A DNA stretch of 64,000 nt, from NCBI RefSeq assembly GCF_050908995.1, contig NC_135119.1:23155001-23219000 (forward strand), written 5' to 3'. The DNA is from Andrena cerasifolii (lineage: Eukaryota; Arthropoda; Insecta; Hymenoptera; Andrenidae). The notes under the pieces are model-generated. The model was not told the DNA's origin and did not search any database. It saw only the letters and a list, made by a program, of their open reading frames with translations. The position numbers and the translations under genes are program-made. Positions 11,844-23,362 of this stretch are shown one piece after another (within the stretch, counting starts at the first letter, position 1; every line of letters begins with the position of its first letter).

Positions 11844-12696
11844 GGGTAAATCGTACCCCTTAAGAACAAATGCTTATTTCATGAAAAATAACAGGGGAAA
11901 TGAATACGGAATTAGTGGTAATCAACTCTATTAATAGAACAAATAGTTTTATAAATAACAACAAAAATAATCAACTGCTATTCATAAAATCTATCTCCAA
12001 AAGTTATTATCCGATTCGACTGAAACTTTTTTTACTTTGAAGAATATACTTCTGGCTAGGAGGGAAATCAGAAAAAATACAAAAAATTGAAAATTTATAA
12101 TTTTCAAAGGCGTTGAAAGGACGAAAAATATAGGGGAAAAGTGATTTCAAACTTCAATTGTCGTTATTTTCTTTAAAATGTCATTTTTGCATTTTTTTGT
12201 CCTGGTTTCCCCCCTAGCCAGAAGTATATTCTTCAAAATAAAATAAGTTTCAGTCGAATCGGATAATAACTTTTGGAGATACAGGTCCCACCGATTTGGA
12301 TCAATTTTTTGACGCCTTTTACTATTTTTTTTTTTAAATAAAAAGTTAAAATTAACAAGTTTAAACGGAAAATTAAACGTTTTTCGAAATGCGGCACCAC
12401 TCCCGTCTCCTAAAAAATGGATGTTTTTAGTTTCAATTTTTGAAGGGTGACAAATATTAAAATTTTGATTTTCTTTAATGCTAGTAGTGGAACAAGATGT
12501 TCAACTAATAATATGTATCCTTGGAACAAATTTTCATTGCAAAATATACACGCGGTGACAATTTTGCATAAGGTGCGGCAACTGTCCCACAATTACCCTA
12601 CACTTTCTATCGCTAGGAGCGATTGTGACTGTCTCAGGTTAAAAGAAACAGCGGGGGTACGATTTAGGCGCAGGTTCGAATTAGGCAAGTTTACCC
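11844..12696. mobile_element. TA-flanked TAGGGTAAA element with internal palindrome
   Basis: The left end is GGGTAAATCGTACCCC after TA (11842-11843). The right end is GTTTACCC before TA (12697-12698), and an inverted GGGGGTACGATTTAGG lies about 40 bp inside it. A second inner GTAGGGTAA-like end occurs in reverse at about 12587-12600, so two related elements may be nested. The centre is an AT-rich palindrome (separate entry). No conserved coding sequence is present. Confidence 0.6.
11993..12280. repeat. Large inverted repeat inside the TAGGGTAAA element
   Basis: The left arm starts ATCTCCAAAAGTTATTATCC and runs to about 12080. The right arm is its near reverse complement from about 12180 to 12280. 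The block CTGGCTAGGAGGGAAA on the left meets TTTCCCCCCTAGCCAG on the right. Between them lies about 100 bp of AT-rich DNA. It may be a separate nested MITE; no target duplication was identified. Confidence 0.75.
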
Positions 12697-12698
12697 TA

Positions 12699-14178
12699 CA
12701 TATAACCAATTTGCATCCCAATTTGCAAGGAGATACGTTACGCAGAAACGAGCCGCGATAATCAGCCCCTTTAATTCGAGGATCTTCCCTCCGACACTGG
12801 AAAGAGTGAAAAGAGTGGAAATCCGATGGAACGGCCTTCATTATCGTTCGTTCTTGTCCGAGCACATTCGACGAAACGATTTCACATCACGATCCCAGCC
12901 GCCGACCACCCCGCGTGCTCCTTGCTGAGCAAGGACCTAAACCAGGATACCTCGTAACGCTCGCGGAAAAGCGAACGCAGCGCGGCAGGATGTGATCCAG
13001 GATGCACTTCCGGCGACGCTGATTCCGCCAGCCGACCAACCCCGCGCTCGATCGCCGCCTATCCGCCTCCCTCCACCTTCCGACACCGCGCAGAAACGGA
13101 ACCCACGACCAAATATCAGAGTCAGATCTTCCGTCCAACCCCTGTTCCGTGCTCATCTTCCCGTCCCCCCGTCGCCCTACCATCGAATCCACGAGAGGAG
13201 AATATGAGGCGAGAGCGTGTACATCCACGCACGGTCCATCGGATATTGAACGGTCGAGAACGTTCCGAGCGGCGAATCCAGTCGAAATTGGCTACACAAT
13301 TAGAATTTTTGAAGGGCCTGCAATTCGCGTCTCGCCGTCTGGCAGCTGCTCTGTCATTCTGATAATCACTTTTCAACTGATCGGACAATTCTTAGAGCGT
13401 GACGCGACGATGTACCTACACTCGATCGACATCGATCGGATCTGTTTGAGAAGGGTCCAATTTGCAATGACAGAAGCTGTTTCCATGATCGCAGTAATCT
13501 ACGCTGTCTCGCGGCGATTGAATTTTGTATGATTACCGGCGATGCTATAAATGCCGCGACGGACGACGATTCCATTTCGATCGGGCAGCGACCGGCGTTC
13601 CCTCGAGCACGCGAGCCGCATCCCCCGATACCGAGAGTCGCGCAGCTTTGTTCAGTACCTGTATAATCGAGACGAATCCTCAAATCGAGCGGAGAAGCCA
13701 GCAAAGCGCGGCTCAGGGAAATTTACGGCGGCGGAAATCCATGCTGGGGGCGTTCGGTTCCGGTGGGCAAACCGGATCCCCCGTACGGTTCTGCTGATTG
13801 GTTAATTAGACTCGAAACGAAGGGAACGGCACCGGGTTTCGGGACCGAAACTCCGCGGACGGAAATAGTTCCGCGAAACTTCGTGGCTCGTTAGCGACGC
13901 GCTCCTCTGCCCCGCGATTACACGCGGGCCACGTGTGTTGCTGTTATAAATAATCGAACCGATTCGACGATCATAGCGGGCACAGGGATCGTTATTAGAT
14001 GGGATAACATCGGTGGGGAAGACTGTTACTGACTGCCGGCGAATCAGTTACAAGGGATCTGATATGCGTGAGTGATTAAACGGTGAAAGAGTGAACATTT
14101 ATGATAGTTCCTCTAACAAGGCAAGTTAGCCAACACGAAAATTCAGAATATTATGCAACTTTGTGTGCAAGTAGAGTA
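12699..14178. other. Unique GC-rich intergenic DNA
   Basis: Overlapping frames of 71-127 codons occur on both strands between 12887 and 13805, with no recognisable domain and typical of GC-rich noncoding DNA. No repeat or RNA gene was recognised. Confidence 0.45.
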
Positions 14179-14652
14179 GGAGACATTCCATGCGAACTCG
14201 GACAGATTTCGGAGTAAGTTTCCGTAGATTGCTGAAATTTGGATATGCTGTAGTCTTTAGTGATATTTAAACGTACCCCAAAGGATTTGTCAAAATATTG
14301 AAAAATGACGATTTTACATCGCGCCCGATGTTAAAAACCTGCATTTGTTTAAAATAATTGCACAAAAATGGTTCAATTTTTTTTTAACCTGAAATAATTT
14401 TTCCTTAAAACTTCAATGTCTTCTCTATAAGCACCGTAAAGCTCATCTCCATCCGTTTACTACTTCCATAGCTACAATGTATTGAAAAAAAGTTAGCACA
14501 TAAATTCAAACAGCTGTAAAATCGTCATTTTTCAGAATTTTGAAAAATCTTTTGAGGTACGTTTAAATATCACTAAAGACTGCAACTTATTCAAATTTCA
14601 GCAATCTACGAAAATTACTCCGAAATGTGTCCGAGTTCGCATGGAATGTCCC
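14179..14652. mobile_element. Short MITE of the hAT family at 2590-3832
   Basis: The termini GACATTCCATGCGAACTCGG and its reverse complement (ending GCATGGAATGTCCC) frame about 150-bp arms. The segment next to the left arm, from CGCCCGATGTTAAAAACC onward, matches the reverse complement of the interior of the longer copy at about 2750-2930. This is therefore an internally deleted derivative that lacks the transposase region. The 8-bp flanks GTAGAGTA and GTAGTTGA agree at only five positions, so a target duplication is doubtful. Confidence 0.8.
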
Positions 14653-16045
14653 GTAGTTGATTCATACAATAAACCTATTTTTTGTTGATGACATAGTGAG
14701 GTTTTAGGGGGTGAAATCACCCCTTGAAAAAATGTAGAATTTTCTTTACCGTGGAATATCTCGGGAACGGTGAGAGATATCTAAAAGAAGTTTCAACAGA
14801 ACTTGCATATTTTGTTTACATCTACAAAGCTGTGTAAAAATAATTATCGAAAAAAATCATGTTTTTCAAGTCGTCCCCGCCAATCATTAATTTGAGAATT
14901 ATTTTTACCCAGTTTTGCAGATGATTTTTGTCTGAAAATCACCGTGGATATGTAATTTGTGGCGCGAATGAAAGATCACTGCGAGCAGACGTGACAAAAT
15001 ATGCATTACGTTACGCAGCGAGATTTCCAGGCGTTACGAAACACGTCGGCGGATCCGAAATGTCGGTGAATCCGTGTAATTACTGGCAGATGTAACGCGT
15101 GCAACGTGCTCGGCCACGAAGAGGCCTGTAACCGAGGAATTCTATAGGACAATGCGATACTCGGTTCTTTTCAAACGATGGGGAACGCCAAAGGGCCGTG
15201 ACAAAGGGCAAGAAGTATTCCTTTGCGCATTCGACTGTAAACGAAGTGTACACTCGCGAATTTCTTTAAAGGGTTGATTTCTGCGCCAAAGAACCGGCTC
15301 TAGTGGCGGCAGGAAACCACGATGGAAGTTTTCCTCGACTTTTTAATTGCTCGACGCATTGCTTTCATCGATTTTCGCGTGCGCTCGTTTGCATTTTTTG
15401 TTTTCACAGATTCGCTGTCGGCGGCGGTGGAGAACTCCCGTGGCGAATAGAAGCGTGATGAATCACTGGAGAGCGATTAAGGCCGTTTCCATCGAACGCG
15501 ATTAAATAGGGGGCGCACAATCGAACGCGGGAATTTCTACGCAACTACATTTCTAACGACAAAGTTGCACCGCAAAAATTGCAATAATTGTGAGGAATGG
15601 TTTTCAAAAGAACAACGCGGGCTCTCTGCGAGGAAATGAATGGGGACTGACAGGAATTTTCCGAGGGAGGACTGTGAATTTATGCAAATAAAATGTACGC
15701 TGAACAAAGGTCATGTATATGCAGTACCTCAAATTCAACCCTTTCTTTCCAGCACGACCCTCCGGGGATATTAAGGCTGGGTTTAATAGTCGCTGTAAAT
15801 GGGCACAATACAGATTAAAGGGTTTCCCAGGCTGATGCGGATATGCGCGGACAACGGAGGGGAATTTTAATCGACCACGAACACGCTTATGTACTATTCC
15901 CTTCGCATACGCTCTGAAAAGCCGCTGTAGAAACCAAAGCAGGTTCTCTGATATTCGTAATAATTACATATGTATGTACTTTTTAACAATACAAAATTGT
16001 TCACTCTTTCTCCAACGAAGAATATTAAAAAAAAACACTATCAAC
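14653..16045. other. Intergenic, no gene recognised
   Basis: 14700-14950 is an AT-rich, repeat-like segment (text such as GAAATCACCCC and CGGTGAGAGATATC) without a visible partner in the window. The rest is CpG-rich unique DNA. A good pyrimidine tract ending in CAG sits near 15410, but the sequence behind it has no donor or motif. Confidence 0.4.
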
Positions 16046-16047
16046 TA

Positions 16048-16277
16048 GGGTAAAGGACCCAATTACTGAAACTTAACCAATTACTGTCACCTTAAGCTAT
16101 TTTACTTAAAATAACGAACAAATAAACGTTGTAAAGTCATACACAAAAAGAATTGTGTAATTCAACCTATAATCTATACTATAGATTATATACTGTAGTT
16201 TATTTATTCGTTATTTTAAGTAAAATAGCTTAAGGTGACAGTAATTGGTTAGGTGTCAGTAATTTGGTCCTTTACCC
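16048..16277. mobile_element. 230-bp palindromic MITE with GGGTAAAGGACC ends
   Basis: TA (16046-16047 and 16278-16279) flanks arms of about 80 bp that are nearly exact reverse complements: GGGTAAAGGACCC on the left and GGTCCTTTACCC on the right. Within each arm the word CCAATTACTG or a close variant occurs twice. The loop contains a smaller palindrome around ATCTATACTATAGAT. There is no coding potential. The start TAGGGTAAA resembles the element at 11844. Confidence 0.85.
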
Positions 16278-16546
16278 TAATCAAGAATCTTGGAAAAACA
16301 TCGGATTAAAATTCCTAAGCAGTGGACATGAATTACACCTCGAAGCCTTAATCCAGTGTTTCCCATCCTTTTTGAGTCGCGATTCCCTTTTATAATGTTT
16401 AATTAACTTCCGACCCCCTCCCCCCATATAACTCCAAGGTAAATTTAATAAAGTAAATAAAACAAATTGAAAAAAAGGTATTTCAGAATATAACTCTAAC
16501 TTAATAATATTTTAAAAAAAACTGTGACGACGCACAGTGTCGCGGC

Positions 16547-17269
16547 CAGGGCTTGAAAACTGTTATAATATCGATTTCGGTTCTCCAAACGGTTATGAAG
16601 AACCTTTATTCTGTATAACTGTTATGAAGAGCCGAAATTTCCAACTATTATCTGTTTCGGCTACGGTTCCTATTTCTTTCCTCATATCGGTTCCATAACC
16701 GTTATTTTTTCGATTCTATATCGGTTCCGAAACGGTTCTAGAATCAATTCTTGTATCGAATTTTCCCTAATTGATATCATTAATTATTGTAGCTGCAGAT
16801 TACTGTGTATGTGCATATTCTTTACAAAATCCTTGTAGAAAAAGAGGAAACATTTATACATATCATATATAATAAAGCGTTGAAATAAATAAATCAGCTA
16901 CATATTTTTTACATTCACACACACCATATCATTCAGAATAGGAAGTTTCTCCTGTTTCTATAAGGATTTTCTAAAGAAGATGAACATCTACAGCAATCTA
17001 CAGCTACGATAATGAATGATATCAATTAGGGAAAAGTCGATATAAGAATTGATTCTAGAACCGTTTCGGAACCGATATTGAACCGAAAAAATAACGGCTA
17101 TGGAACTAATATGAAGATGGAAATAGGAACCGTAACCGAAACAGATAATAGTGGGAAATTTCGATTCTTCATAACAGTTATTTGGAATAAAATTTCTCCA
17201 TAACCGTTTTAATCAGAACCTTTATATAACAGTTTTAAACAGTTATTTTCGGAACTGTTTCAAGCCCTG
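16547..17269. mobile_element. hAT MITE (CAGGGCTTGAAA ends) nested in the element above
   Basis: The ends are CAGGGCTTGAAAAC on the left and GTTTCAAGCCCTG on the right, with arms of about 240 bp rich in CGGTTCC/GGAACCG blocks. The target duplication GTCGCGGC is perfect: 16539-16546 and 17270-17277. The 8-bp size and CAGGG terminus fit the hAT superfamily. No coding sequence is present. The perfect duplication and its position inside the element at 16354-18185 (imperfect duplication) show it inserted later. Confidence 0.93.
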
Positions 17270-17794
17270 GTCGCGGCACGTGTTAACAAAGCAAAAATTT
17301 GAGTTTTTAAGTTCTATATTTCATTTCATGGAATTGATAGTAAACACTCCTCCGACATAAAAACATCATAACTTAGTAACATAAATAACGGATTTAAGGT
17401 TAGTAATTACATTCAAAGTCGAATAACCAAACACATAGGAAATATTTACCCACTGCATTTTTGTTGTATTTATAAGTTCTTTTCTTTCTTTTTTGAAAAT
17501 AAGTAAATTATATCCTTCTGTCGTTTTATTAATTAAAAATTCTTGCATTTAAAGGTATGGATACACATAATAAAACAAAAAAAATTGACAAATCTGTGCT
17601 AGAATATTTATTTTTAAAAGACTGAGCTTTGAATTCCTTCAAATTCAACTGACAGAAACGAAGATGTATAATAAGAACGAATAATATAAAATTTATTATC
17701 AATACGAATTATTTAAAAAATTAATTATATTTTTTTATAATTGTTTCGTATGTTTGTTATTAATTTGTGTTTAAATGTATTTAAAAATATATAT

Positions 17795-18095
17795 TTTACT
17801 TGTTTTACTTTTATTATGTTCAAAAATATATTTTACTGAATTATTTTATGTTAAAAATTAATTGCTTTGCGTATAAATATGATTAACATATCAATTTTAT
17901 TTATTTTACTTGTATTATGTTCAAAAATATATTTTACTGAATTATTTTATGTTAAAAATTAATTGTTTCGCGTATAAATACGATTAACACATCAATTTTA
18001 TTTATTTTACTTTTATTATGTTCAAAAATATATTTTACTGAATTATTTTATGTTAAAAATTAATTGCTTTGGTACAAATATAATTAACATATCAA
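17795..18095. repeat. Tandem repeat, about 3 units of 101 bp
   Basis: The block TTATTATGTTCAAAAATATA recurs with a period of 101 bp (ending near 17820, 17921 and 18022), each followed by ATTTTACTGAATTATTTTAT and a stretch ending near ATCAATT. Differences between units are a few substitutions and a small deletion in the last. It lies within the 16354-18185 hAT element. Confidence 0.9.
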
Positions 18096-18193
18096 TTACA
18101 TGTAAATAACTGTATCTTAATAGAAAATTGATTTTTTCTCCTATACACTCGTTACACTGTGCGACGCACCGGTTTGGAATCACTGCCCTAATC

Positions 18194-21100
18194 AACTAAA
18201 ATAACTAAATAAGCGATAAAATCGTAAAGCATCTATTAAACTATCTACTTAAAATTCTTATAGGTAATAATTATCAAGACCCACAGCACTTCATCCTTCA
18301 ATGTACCCACACGAAAGCGTGCGGAGGTGATGCCCGAATATTCGTTTCGGTCATTCGCAAGTCCGGCCAGCGAAGACCACGCTGTCGCGGCGGTAAAATC
18401 ACACGAGCCCGCGGTTTCGAAGCGTCACGGTTTAATCATCGTTGTAAACGCCGCCACCGGTGCTTCAAGGGTTCACCATCGATGTAAAGGTCAAGCGTGA
18501 AGAGGAGCCGACAAACCGCGGAAACGGTTCCTGGCTGCCATTGCCCGTCACGCCACCCTGTGAGCCGCCCTCCCCTGTCGCCCCGTTTTCACCCTTCTTC
18601 GAGCCACTGTGGCTGCACTCGATAACCTCGTTGAGGATCGGAAACGGGGAGGCGGACACGGGGGCCCGTTGACATCCGATCGGCAAACGGAACGACGTTA
18701 CCGTGGAAACTTCGTTACGCCGCGATACACGTCGTCGATTTAACGATACGCCGCGACGGGAGTCTCAGCTACTACTTCGACTCATTTGCCTTTAGAAAGG
18801 GAGCAGGGTGTCTTGGGAACGATTTACGAGCGCGTTCAAGGCGTTCGTGCTGTGGAGTTACTTTCGGATCGGCATTTACGTATTTATACGTCGATACAAT
18901 GCACAGCACCCATATTCGAAGCTTCGAGTGAATCCCAGTACCCTACACATCGAATAACAGTCGCAAAAGCCTGACTTTCCACGGACCACCGCTTCCCTGC
19001 TAGACGGGTTTCGTGTACGAGACTTATCCCCTCCGTCGCTGCGATTTATACAAGCTGGGATCGGTCGATGCACCGTGGAAAGAACAGAATCGGCAAATTG
19101 GACGGGTCTCGGCAGTGGGGAGGGACCGCGGCCGTGGCAGCGTTTTATCAACGAATTCCTGGCGAAAGCCGGGGGTGAACGTCGCTGGCCGATCACCGGC
19201 GATACGCCCCGCGATTTTTCTATTTCCTGGAATCAGCCGCGTGGCGACGGGTGCGGAGACGGGAGGCTGAAAGCCAATAGATTGGCTCCCGTTGCGCGTT
19301 TTCGCGACTGCCGAAAGTGTAGTCGAGTCTGGGAGGGTAATGCACGAGACCGATGGTTTGGTTTTGGCGACCGGAAAGGGGCGGGGAAGGGAGTGGGGTC
19401 CGACGGGGCAAGGGGGGGCGCTCGGGGTACCCGAGATTCGTGGGACAGGCCACTAAATTTCCCGTCCAATTTGGGTGTACACGATTCGAGCGCTGTTGTG
19501 CTGCGCCCTACCCCCGGGCCAGCCACCGTCCGCCCCCGCGTACAACGCTTTACACCGAGCACGGATCAGCTCGGTGTATACGAACGATCGAGCCCCCTGT
19601 TGTCGTTCCGTTAACCCGCATAACCGGGTTCTTACGCTGCGTAAGCGTGCGTGTGCGCAGAAACAGCCCCCCCCCCCCTGGCATAAGCTCTGCCCGCAAA
19701 TCCATCCAACGACTCTGTATTACGATTTCGGCAACTAACGAGGAACGATCGCTGGTCGATTTCCGCCCGAGGGCTCCGTATGGTATGGTACTCAGTTGCA
19801 GGTTTAAGAAGAGGGTGGTTTACGAACTATGGAGCTCAAAAGTTATCTAAAAGCAGGCGCTTTCGAATTCCAATTTCCTCTCGCGCTAATGCCTGTAGGT
19901 CGACTATATTTATAACATTCGCAGGCTAGAAAGAGCAGCGTGACTGATTGGCAGTTTCGCAAAGTGATCGCGTACTTATAGCGTGGACCTAAGCTCCGTG
20001 TCAGTTAAAACAGAAACTTGATATCGGGGATTCGTCATGCGTTTTCGTTGAAATCGATCGACTAACAGACTGAAATACTACCCGCGGAATAGGCAGGGGG
20101 ATTAACCAGGGAAAATTTAATCGACAAATCGACTGTTCGTACTAAGACCGAATGATTTCACGTGACAGATACTCGATACGACTGTCAGAGTTTCGCGGGG
20201 ACACGCTTCGCACCGGAGAATCCTTCTCGAAGCTCCGCGCTTGATAGCTTGGCCTAGATAGGCGCGTAGGAGTGCCTGCCTTATGGCTCCCAATTACATT
20301 ATCAATGACGCGAAATATAAATTTATCGGAGCTGTCAGCTGCTCCTTAAATGGCGCGCATTAATTCGCCGGAGGATTGAATCGAAGTCGATCAATCCCGT
20401 GGGAGTTATCGGACACTCGGTACAGTTGTTATGGACGGATGCGTGAAACACCGTAAACCCGCATATCCGATTCCTTTACGGGCGTGCATATACAGTTTGG
20501 AACATAAACGCGTATTATGGAGCAGGCAGCGCTATGTAAACACGTCGGGGGTGGCTTGTATTTGCAGATCGATTCGGAGACCAATGAATATCTGATCGCG
20601 CACCTCCTCCCGGTGATACACCCTGGCCAATACTATACCGAGAGAGTTACAGTGGATTCTAATGCCGCTAAGAAACTGGATTCCAGATACAAATTCATAA
20701 GGGACACACAGTTGCTTCGCAGGTGCAGCGCAGTTGTGTTCTATTAAGTACAATAAGTGTATAATACTGTTCTTCGATTTTCTCGAAGGTAACAGAAACA
20801 CGTTGGCGAGGGTATTTTGCTCCAAAGCTTCGAGGGTTATTTTTTTTTTTTTTGCTGCAACGGTGTTATCAGCCTTCGAGACATGTCCCTCCGCGAGCTT
20901 CGACCGTCCATTCCGAATTGCATTTCTGTTTCTTCCGCGAACGACGCGCCGTATGACCTCCCCGGTACAATTTCAAAGCGCAAGGCTTTGAATACGGAAT
21001 CCCGCTCGCGGGAAGAAATCAATAGACCGAAGTTGGGAGCCAGCAACAGCCGCAATCTGCACCTACGATACCGATCCACAATCAAGCCACGTCGAATCTG

Positions 21101-21553
21101 GCCTGGGACCGGCGGGCTAACCACATGTAACTTTATATCATAGCCAACTTAATCAACGTCCAACACATCCGCAACCCGAGTCCATTCTGCCTTTAATCTG
21201 GACTCAGGCCCTGCACCGCATCCGACCGCATCGCTTCTATTTCGAGGCCGCATTGGATTCGCGCGCCGCGCCGGCTGCTGGCAAAGTTTTTACGCCACGC
21301 GGCGATGTGCTCGGAAGTAAATAGGGTTTAGAAGTGGAAAGGAAAGTGAAGACTTTTTCGATCGAGAAACAACGTTTTTACGAAGATAATTGGGGATCAC
21401 GTGTGGTAGTTGGAAAATCTCTTCTTCGTAACAGAAGTTTGGATAGTGGAAGCTCGAAAAAATAATTCATACGAATAAATTTAAGCTCTGCGCGAGCAGT
21501 ACAGACTGTCAACACACTGCTCATATTCTAGAGTCAATCTTGCTTTGCTTTAA
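18194..21553. other. Gene-poor CpG-rich tract with weak coding-like segments
   Basis: No gene is established. Two segments look more protein-like than the rest. On the minus strand, 18465-18686 gives a Gly/Ser-rich sequence (around GSKKGENGATGEGGSQGGV) that could be a disordered region. On the plus strand, 20568-20722 lies between a TTTGCAG acceptor-like and a CAG|GTGCAG donor-like site and is open throughout. Neither resembles a family I know. The frames of 109-179 codons at 19075-19850 overlap on both strands and look fortuitous. A 12-C run lies at 19667-19678. Confidence 0.35.
19667..19678. repeat. Poly-C run
   Basis: Twelve consecutive C residues. Confidence 0.9.
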
Positions 21554-21834
21554 ATTATTATTATTATTATTATTCGTCTTTATTACTTGACACATCCAGA
21601 GAAGAAAATAATACATAAAGACAAGCGAAGTAAATGGCGAGGCTGCAGTGCAATACTCTTAGAAGCCTAACCATAACTAAATAACTAACTAAATGACTAA
21701 AAACTAACTAACATTAAGAAACTAGAAAGTTATTGTGACGCATAATGCAACCGTATATATCGCCGAGCTTTACATTTAAAATCAGGAAACGAATTTAAAC
21801 CTCGAATATCAGGTGGCAGGGAATTATAGTAATG
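21554..21834 (-). mobile_element. 5'-truncated non-LTR retrotransposon 3' end
   Basis: Read on the minus strand, this matches the 3' part of the LINE fragment at 44536-45155. Shared blocks include CCACCTGATATTCGAGG, GGTTGCATTATGCGTCACAA, TTAGTTAGTTTTTAGTCA and GTCAAGTAATAAAGAC. It ends in an (AAT)n tail at 21554-21574, marking the true 3' end of the family. The 5' truncation at about 21834 leaves only the end of the coding region and the 3' UTR. A short duplication of GTCTAATCTG lies just beyond the truncation point. Confidence 0.85.
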
Positions 21835-22167
21835 TCTAATCTGTAAAATTATAATCGTGTCTAATCTGAAGTTATTAGTGCAAAATACCGTTTAAGGTAG
21901 CGTTAACATTTCAAGCAGTGAATGAGGCGGAAACCTCCGCAACCACGCTTACTAAAGCCGCATAAATGGCACTCATTACTATTCAAGCCATCTGTGTTGA
22001 TTTGCCAAAAAGACGTGTCGATTTTATCGGATTGTCGACGTACTCAGCGATTAATCTCGCAAAGGTAGCTCGAGAGATGGCCGATAGCGGATCTTCCTGT
22101 ACCAAATCGATCGTGGCTGTTAGCTGACCGAACGAACGGACGAAACCACAAACGCGGTCCCCTTGAT
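21835..22167. other. Short unique segment upstream of the candidate exon
   Basis: No independent feature. The reading frame of the candidate exon is open from just after TAG 22066-22068, and possible acceptor-like AG dinucleotides occur near 22012 and 22046. Whether this is 5' UTR or intron cannot be decided from sequence alone. Confidence 0.35.
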
Positions 22168-22317
22168 ATGCCACTGATACGACTATGGAAGCCGGATGGT
22201 CTGGTCTCAAAGCTACCGAAAGCCACCGGGGCTGCGGCAAATATGCGAGTGATCTGGCCTCCTGACTGGCTATTAGTCCTGCTGCTGCCCATACTAAATC
22301 CCATTACACTCGTACAG
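22168..22317 (+). CDS. Candidate first coding exon with signal peptide, unknown gene
   Basis: From ATG 22243 the frame reads 25 codons: a short polar start (MRVIWPPDW) followed by a hydrophobic core LLVLLLPIL and NPITLVQ. It then meets a strong splice donor CAG|GTACGT (GT at 22318). This is the layout of a secreted or cell-surface protein whose signal peptide is on its own exon. An in-frame ATG at 22168 would add 25 mostly polar residues. I prefer 22243 because it puts the hydrophobic core near the N-terminus. The nearest upstream in-frame stop is at 22066. Beyond the donor the frame stops within about 30 nt, as expected for an intron. No following exon was identified and no gene family can be named. 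A chance hydrophobic frame next to a donor-like site remains possible. Confidence 0.4.
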
Positions 22318-23360
22318 GTACGTTTATTTCCAGCGGTTTATTAAAGGTCGATCATTTAACGGCCCGCTAAACCAGAGACTGCATTCGATACTCTTGCGCA
22401 TCGACTCGACCGCCATTAATTCAGTTACGTGTACACTAATTGAGAAAAAGCAACACCTCTGCAGCTAAGATCACCATACATTTAAATTACTCAATAGTTA
22501 GTAATCAGAAAGGGTAGCTTCGCGTTTCACGGCTCCTCCGAGCGACAATGCGCAACCATCGAGATTTCTCTGTCGAGTCTCCGTTCTACCAAAGAATTGA
22601 AGATTACAGAGGAACGGAATAATTCCCTTGCCCGCGAAGCAATCCCTGGATCGTTAATAAAATCGAAACGGGGCCGCGAGTTCGACCCATTGAAGAACGC
22701 CACAGGGGTCGGGGGGTGTCGTTTTCTTTTACGCGAGATGAGCCCCGCGCGCACTTCGACGTAGCCACCTGTTGCGGATGACAATGCATTAGGTATGTAT
22801 ATCAGCGAGTGTCTAATAATGCTAATTCATTGCTCGGCCGAATGCCACAAACACGCGCGGCGCTAACGCGAGCAATCGCGCCGCGCGGCAAGCAGTGGAA
22901 AAGGTAATTCAGGCGAAATTGCAAGTACCCCTGGATCTTTAGGGTTTGAAAGCCACCGTAATCTCTATTAGATTCGCGGCCCGTGTAATTTACACGGCGA
23001 CGTGTTCCCCGAACCACGTGAACGCGACGTCGCGATAACGTGCGATACAAGGGGACGCCCTGCTGGAATTACTCGCAATTTCGCCGTTCCTTTAGCACAC
23101 TGCGAACGGTGACAACGAGCGACCATTTTGAATCTCAAGATTGCAGGATCCTCTGGATGTAGATAATTCCTGCTTTCATCCGAGCGACCCTACCTTTGGT
23201 GAGATATTAGAACACTACGGACCATCAAACTGAAATGTATTTCAGGGTTCAATTATGCTTCAAACACGCAATAATCTTCAACAAGAGATATAGTTGGCTT
23301 GTTGGCGAACTCTCCAAGCCCATACTTCTTAATTTTCGGTAAATTTAGAGTCCAATCTAT
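22318..23360. other. Possible intron of the candidate gene; no element seen
   Basis: Starts with the donor GTACGT. The rest is CpG-rich DNA with frames of up to 85 codons on the minus strand that show no motif. No acceptor plus coding exon could be identified. Confidence 0.35.
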
Positions 23361-23362
23361 TA

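Larger units (their letters stand above)
16354..18185. mobile_element. hAT element with 8-bp target duplication, interrupted by a second element
   Basis: The left end is CAGTGTTTCCCATCC and the right end GGTTTGGAATCACTG, a classic hAT-type terminus. The flanks are CCTTAATC (16346-16353) and CCCTAATC (18186-18193), an 8-bp duplication with one mismatch. GTCGCG lies just inside the left end and TGCGACGCACC just inside the right. A younger hAT MITE (16547-17269) sits within it. Without that insert the element is about 1.1 kb, AT-rich, and carries a 101-bp tandem repeat. No transposase motif was recognised, so it is non-autonomous. Confidence 0.85.

Noticed and set aside
19075..19850. Long plus-strand frames (179 and 165 codons) with opposing minus frames
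   Set aside because: Frames are open on both strands in GC-rich DNA, arginine/proline-rich, and show no domain or splice support.
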